Origin: Schistocephalus solidus
Lineage: Eukaryota; Platyhelminthes; Cestoda; Diphyllobothriidea; Diphyllobothriidae
Assembly: GCA_017591395.1 (NCBI GenBank)
Contig: WEDG01000754.1
Coordinates: 1 to 64,000, forward strand
DNA: 64,000 bases
Direction of reading: 5' to 3'
The translations under genes were made by a program, and so were the position numbers. Positions 61,116 through 64,000 of the stretch are shown in pieces (the first letter of the stretch is position 1; each line of letters begins with the position of its first letter). The notes under the pieces were generated by a model. That model was not told the origin of the DNA. It was given only the letters and a program-made list of their open reading frames with translations, and did no database searches.

Positions 61116-62159
61116 TTCCACACCAAAATGGTCCGTCCGATTGCGTGCAACACAGCCGTTTCACGCTTCTTCAATCTCGAGCAGTGAGAGGACAGTTATA
61201 AGGTGGTGGTCATCATAAAAACGTCCTTTTGAGTTTTGACGTCTTGTATCTTGTATATTTTAAGGGTTTAATAAATAAATTGTATAGTAAGGCCCAGAGA
61301 GCCCGTCATTAAAAACTTAGTATTGCAGTATAAATAAAGCCAAAGTGGATAATTGCTGCACTATGTGAACAGCCAAAGTAATAGCAGAAATAAGTAATAT
61401 GGTAGGCATATCCGATATCCGATTTGCCGTTTTTATAACAATAGTCAAAAATCTTTCGCATATAAGGTGATTTAGAAAAGAAGCAGTAAAAAAATCCTAC
61501 GTTTTAATCGGAAGCGGAGTTCGGCGAGCCACCAATTTAAAAAAAAACTAGAAGAAAAAACTGCTTCACTAAAAAATTGATAGCTAAATGCAATGCGATA
61601 GTATTGTGATGTTTTTGACAACGTATGAGGGTTCGGAACGCTCCTTGTTGGGTGGGAGATAATATAGCAGTCAGATCTACTGTTTATAAACACCAGTGGA
61701 GATTAGAGAGGAGGAACTAATCGTGGACACCAGGGTCAAAACGAAGAGGGGACAGTAGAGGTCATGAGATCATCATCGAGATGCGACCTTGCTGACTGCA
61801 TAGACCACCAACAAAAAAGACGAAAACATTAGAGCCTGCCACGATCATAAATAGATCTAAAAGACCATCGTCAGGGTTGCAAAATCGAAGGAAAGTATCA
61901 AGGTTGTCAAGAGTTGGCAATGCTAGTTTAAAATGCGGGACGAAAAAAAGAATGCGAAAATTAACTCTGCAGAGGATGATGGAAATATAATTAGAGACCA
62001 ATATAATATCAATGGAGCTGCCTCAAATACCAGGAATACCCATTTTCCAAAATCCAAAAGTTGGGAGTTTGGGAAGGAAACAGACATTAAGGACTTAATA
62101 TCTTCCGAAGTTAAATGTTTGCCTAATTTTGTATTGAAAAAGTTCATGGAGACGAAAAC
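61116..62159. other. Anonymous AT-rich sequence
   Basis: No clear feature; may include the decayed 3' UTR of the minus-strand LINE that follows. Confidence 0.3.
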
Positions 62160-63670
62160 CTAAGTTGCAGTGGAACATTATTCCAGATGAAAGCATACTT
62201 GGAGGCAAAAAAACTGAGAACAGTTAATTGTGGAGCTAAGGGGAGGTGAAATGATCATGGAGGCATAACGAGTGGCATAGGGTCAATCTACCGGAGCGGA
62301 AGCGTTAATTCGTGGGAGATTTGGGCTACAGTTAACTCCAAAACTTGAAGCACACACCGACTTAGTGTCTTCTAACCCAGAAAAAATATATGTTTGCTAA
62401 CTGGCATCTATCCGTATAAGAGATACTGGATCCAGGAAGAGAAAAAAGTCTTCGAGTAAAAACCCTCTGAACTTTTATCAATTTAACTGCGGTCAGAGGC
62501 GTTCATCAGCCCAAAGAGGGGACAGCAGTATTCTAGGATAGGAAGAACAAACATGCGATACAGGTTTAACTTAATTTCCGGAAAAGAAGAAAATAATATG
62601 ATATAAAGCCACATATAGTGCAGCATTTGCAGAAATTCGATCTGCATGAGGCGATAATGCTAGCTTATTCATGTAACTTAGACCTAAGTGTCTTATAGGT
62701 GATCGTTCTAAAATTGTACTATTTTGAAATACTAGGGGCCCGGGAAGTTTGGCGGGGCCAAAATCACTAAGCTAGTATTGGATGGAGAAAATTCCTTCTG
62801 CCAACAAGTGCTCCAACGTGAGAGCATAATGAATAAATGCACTTGAGATCTTCAGCTTAAACGACATTTTGTGCATTTTTGAGTAAAGTTGAAATTTCGT
62901 TTACGTACAGAATGAAGAAGAGGAGACCTAGAACCGTGCCTGGAAAATACACCACACGTGTTCAACTGAGGCATCGAGTAGCTATTACCTGCTTAGACCT
63001 TCCGGCTGTGGTTAGATAAGTAGGAATTAATGAAGACAAGTGAGAGGCGGCCGAATGTCGAGGGCTTTCGGTTTCCCCAGAAGACGTCTGTGCGGTACCT
63101 TGTCAAAGGCTTTGCTCAAGTCAAAGAATATCACAACCACTGACAGCTGCTCATTATGTAGGGAAGTGATGAGGTTAAGAAAAGCTAAGTGACACACTTC
63201 GCATGATCTTCCAGGTAGAAAACCACATTGCGAGTCGCTTAAGAGCTTATTATTTAGGCAAAACTCGAGAATTTGATTTAAAATAATTTTTTCAGGATAT
63301 TTTGCTAGAACCGGGCTTTTGTGAACGCCTTGATTATTATTTACGTCCGAATGAGATCCCGACTTGAAGGCAGGAAGAATAATAGATGTTTTCCATGGGT
63401 AAGAAAGAATCCGTATGAAAAATAACCTGAGAATATATGGCTATGCAATCGCGGAGGCTCGGCACTCTCTTGATAAATGAGTTTTGGAATACCGTCAGTC
63501 CCCTAAGAGTGCGAGTTTTTTAGACGAATTATTTGCTTGCGAATTAGTTATATGGAGAAATTAATGGTGCTGATAAAATTGAATGATGATGCCTGAAATG
63601 TCAGAACCGTTTCAGATTCCATGGTAAGATGATTTGCAAAGAACGCATTAAACAATTTTGACAAGACATC
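62160..63670 (-). mobile_element. Decayed CR1/jockey-like LINE RT, minus strand
   Basis: Minus-strand blocks, from high to low coordinate: NAFFANHLTMES, NNQGVHKSPVLAKYPEKIIL (with shifts), DSQCGFLPGRSCEVCHLAFL, LSVVVIFFDLSKAFDKVPHR (motif A), GTVLGLLFFILYVNEIS (motif B), AEDLKCIYS (motif C), GPAKLPGPLVFQNSTILERS, MNKLALSPHADRISA, FVLPILEYCCPLFGLMNASD. Stops and shifts throughout. A different lineage from LINE families 1 and 2. Confidence 0.8.
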
Positions 63671-63689
63671 TTTCAGGTATATCCTGTGA

Positions 63690-64000
63690 AACAAAACTAC
63701 ATGATGGAACCAGAAACGATTGGTTGAAGTTCAGCTCGTTCATTAAAAGGATTGTTAACCTCAACTGTCCTTTCAGAAAAAAAGACAACCAAAAACCGCT
63801 CAAAGTGGATTTACTCAAACTTGCGGGCTCTTTTAAAAAATAAATCGCTTTTGGAGGCGTCACAAACAACCCCATCCGATGATCACTTACGGGAATATAG
63901 GCAGAAGCGCAACGTTTTTCAAAGCGAGGATACTTAGCTGCGAAGGAAGTTTAAACTGGAAATAATGCAAAAATCGTTAGAACATTAAAAATTGCTATAT
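63690..64000 (+). mobile_element. LINE fragment (endonuclease-RT linker), runs off the window
   Basis: KWIYSNLRALLKNKSLLEAS, DDHLREYRQKRNVFQSED, stop, LRRKFKLEIMQKSLE follow the pattern of the jockey/CR1 linker (W....L..LL..K..L...Y...R..). It lies back to back with the minus-strand LINE. Confidence 0.6.

Overview
The window is repeat-dominated eukaryotic (metazoan) DNA. Its mix of Penelope-like elements (PLEs) with GIY-YIG endonucleases, several LINE families, tRNA-derived SINE arrays, a very short 5' intron and very long downstream introns fits a flatworm. From memory of the LINE and PLE families I favour a diphyllobothriidean tapeworm (Spirometra, Dibothriocephalus or Schistocephalus type). 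The species assignment is inference; the repeat classes are read from the translations. No operon, CRISPR array or prokaryotic feature is present.

The main single-copy content is one gene on the minus strand, transcribed from about 57.7 kb down to at least 35.7 kb. I recognise it as a FAM102/EEIG1 (C. elegans SYM-3) homologue. Three small exons (57680-57538, 57493-57373, 56799-56600) encode an N-terminal NT-type C2 domain. Three large exons (51845-51244, 44064-43711, 36452-35708) encode a Ser/Pro-rich, probably disordered tail. All five introns have GT-AG ends and the phases match at every junction. Introns lengthen 5' to 3' (44, 573, 4754, 7179 and 7258 nt). The last exon ends at a strong donor, so the gene continues; I could not find its C-terminal exon(s).

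Layout: 0-0.9 kb, tandem tRNA-SINE array. 0.9-9.6 kb, mostly anonymous DNA with (GA)n, (CT)n(AT)n, a PLE fragment and a solitary SINE. 9.6-10.3 kb, a 0.7-kb purine tract. 10.7-20 kb, an AT-rich repeat (repeat C), copies of an interspersed repeat (repeat B), LINE and PLE fragments. 20-26 kb, a nested repeat B block with a LINE inside it. 27-29.3 kb, two PLE pieces head to head. 31-32.5 kb, a nearly complete LINE reverse transcriptase (RT). 33.7-35.6 kb, a second repeat B block. 35.7-57.7 kb, the FAM102 gene, whose introns hold a nearly intact PLE, a tandem/inverted SINE array with long (AT)n tracts, a BEL/Pao remnant, LINE fragments and an inverted duplication. 58-64 kb, an AT-rich graveyard of CR1/jockey-like LINEs in both orientations.

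Nothing here is a clearly new molecular system. The most useful observations are the FAM102 gene model, the head-to-tail and inverted SINE arrays (including a near-perfect ~230-bp-arm palindrome), and several chimeric retroelement junctions.
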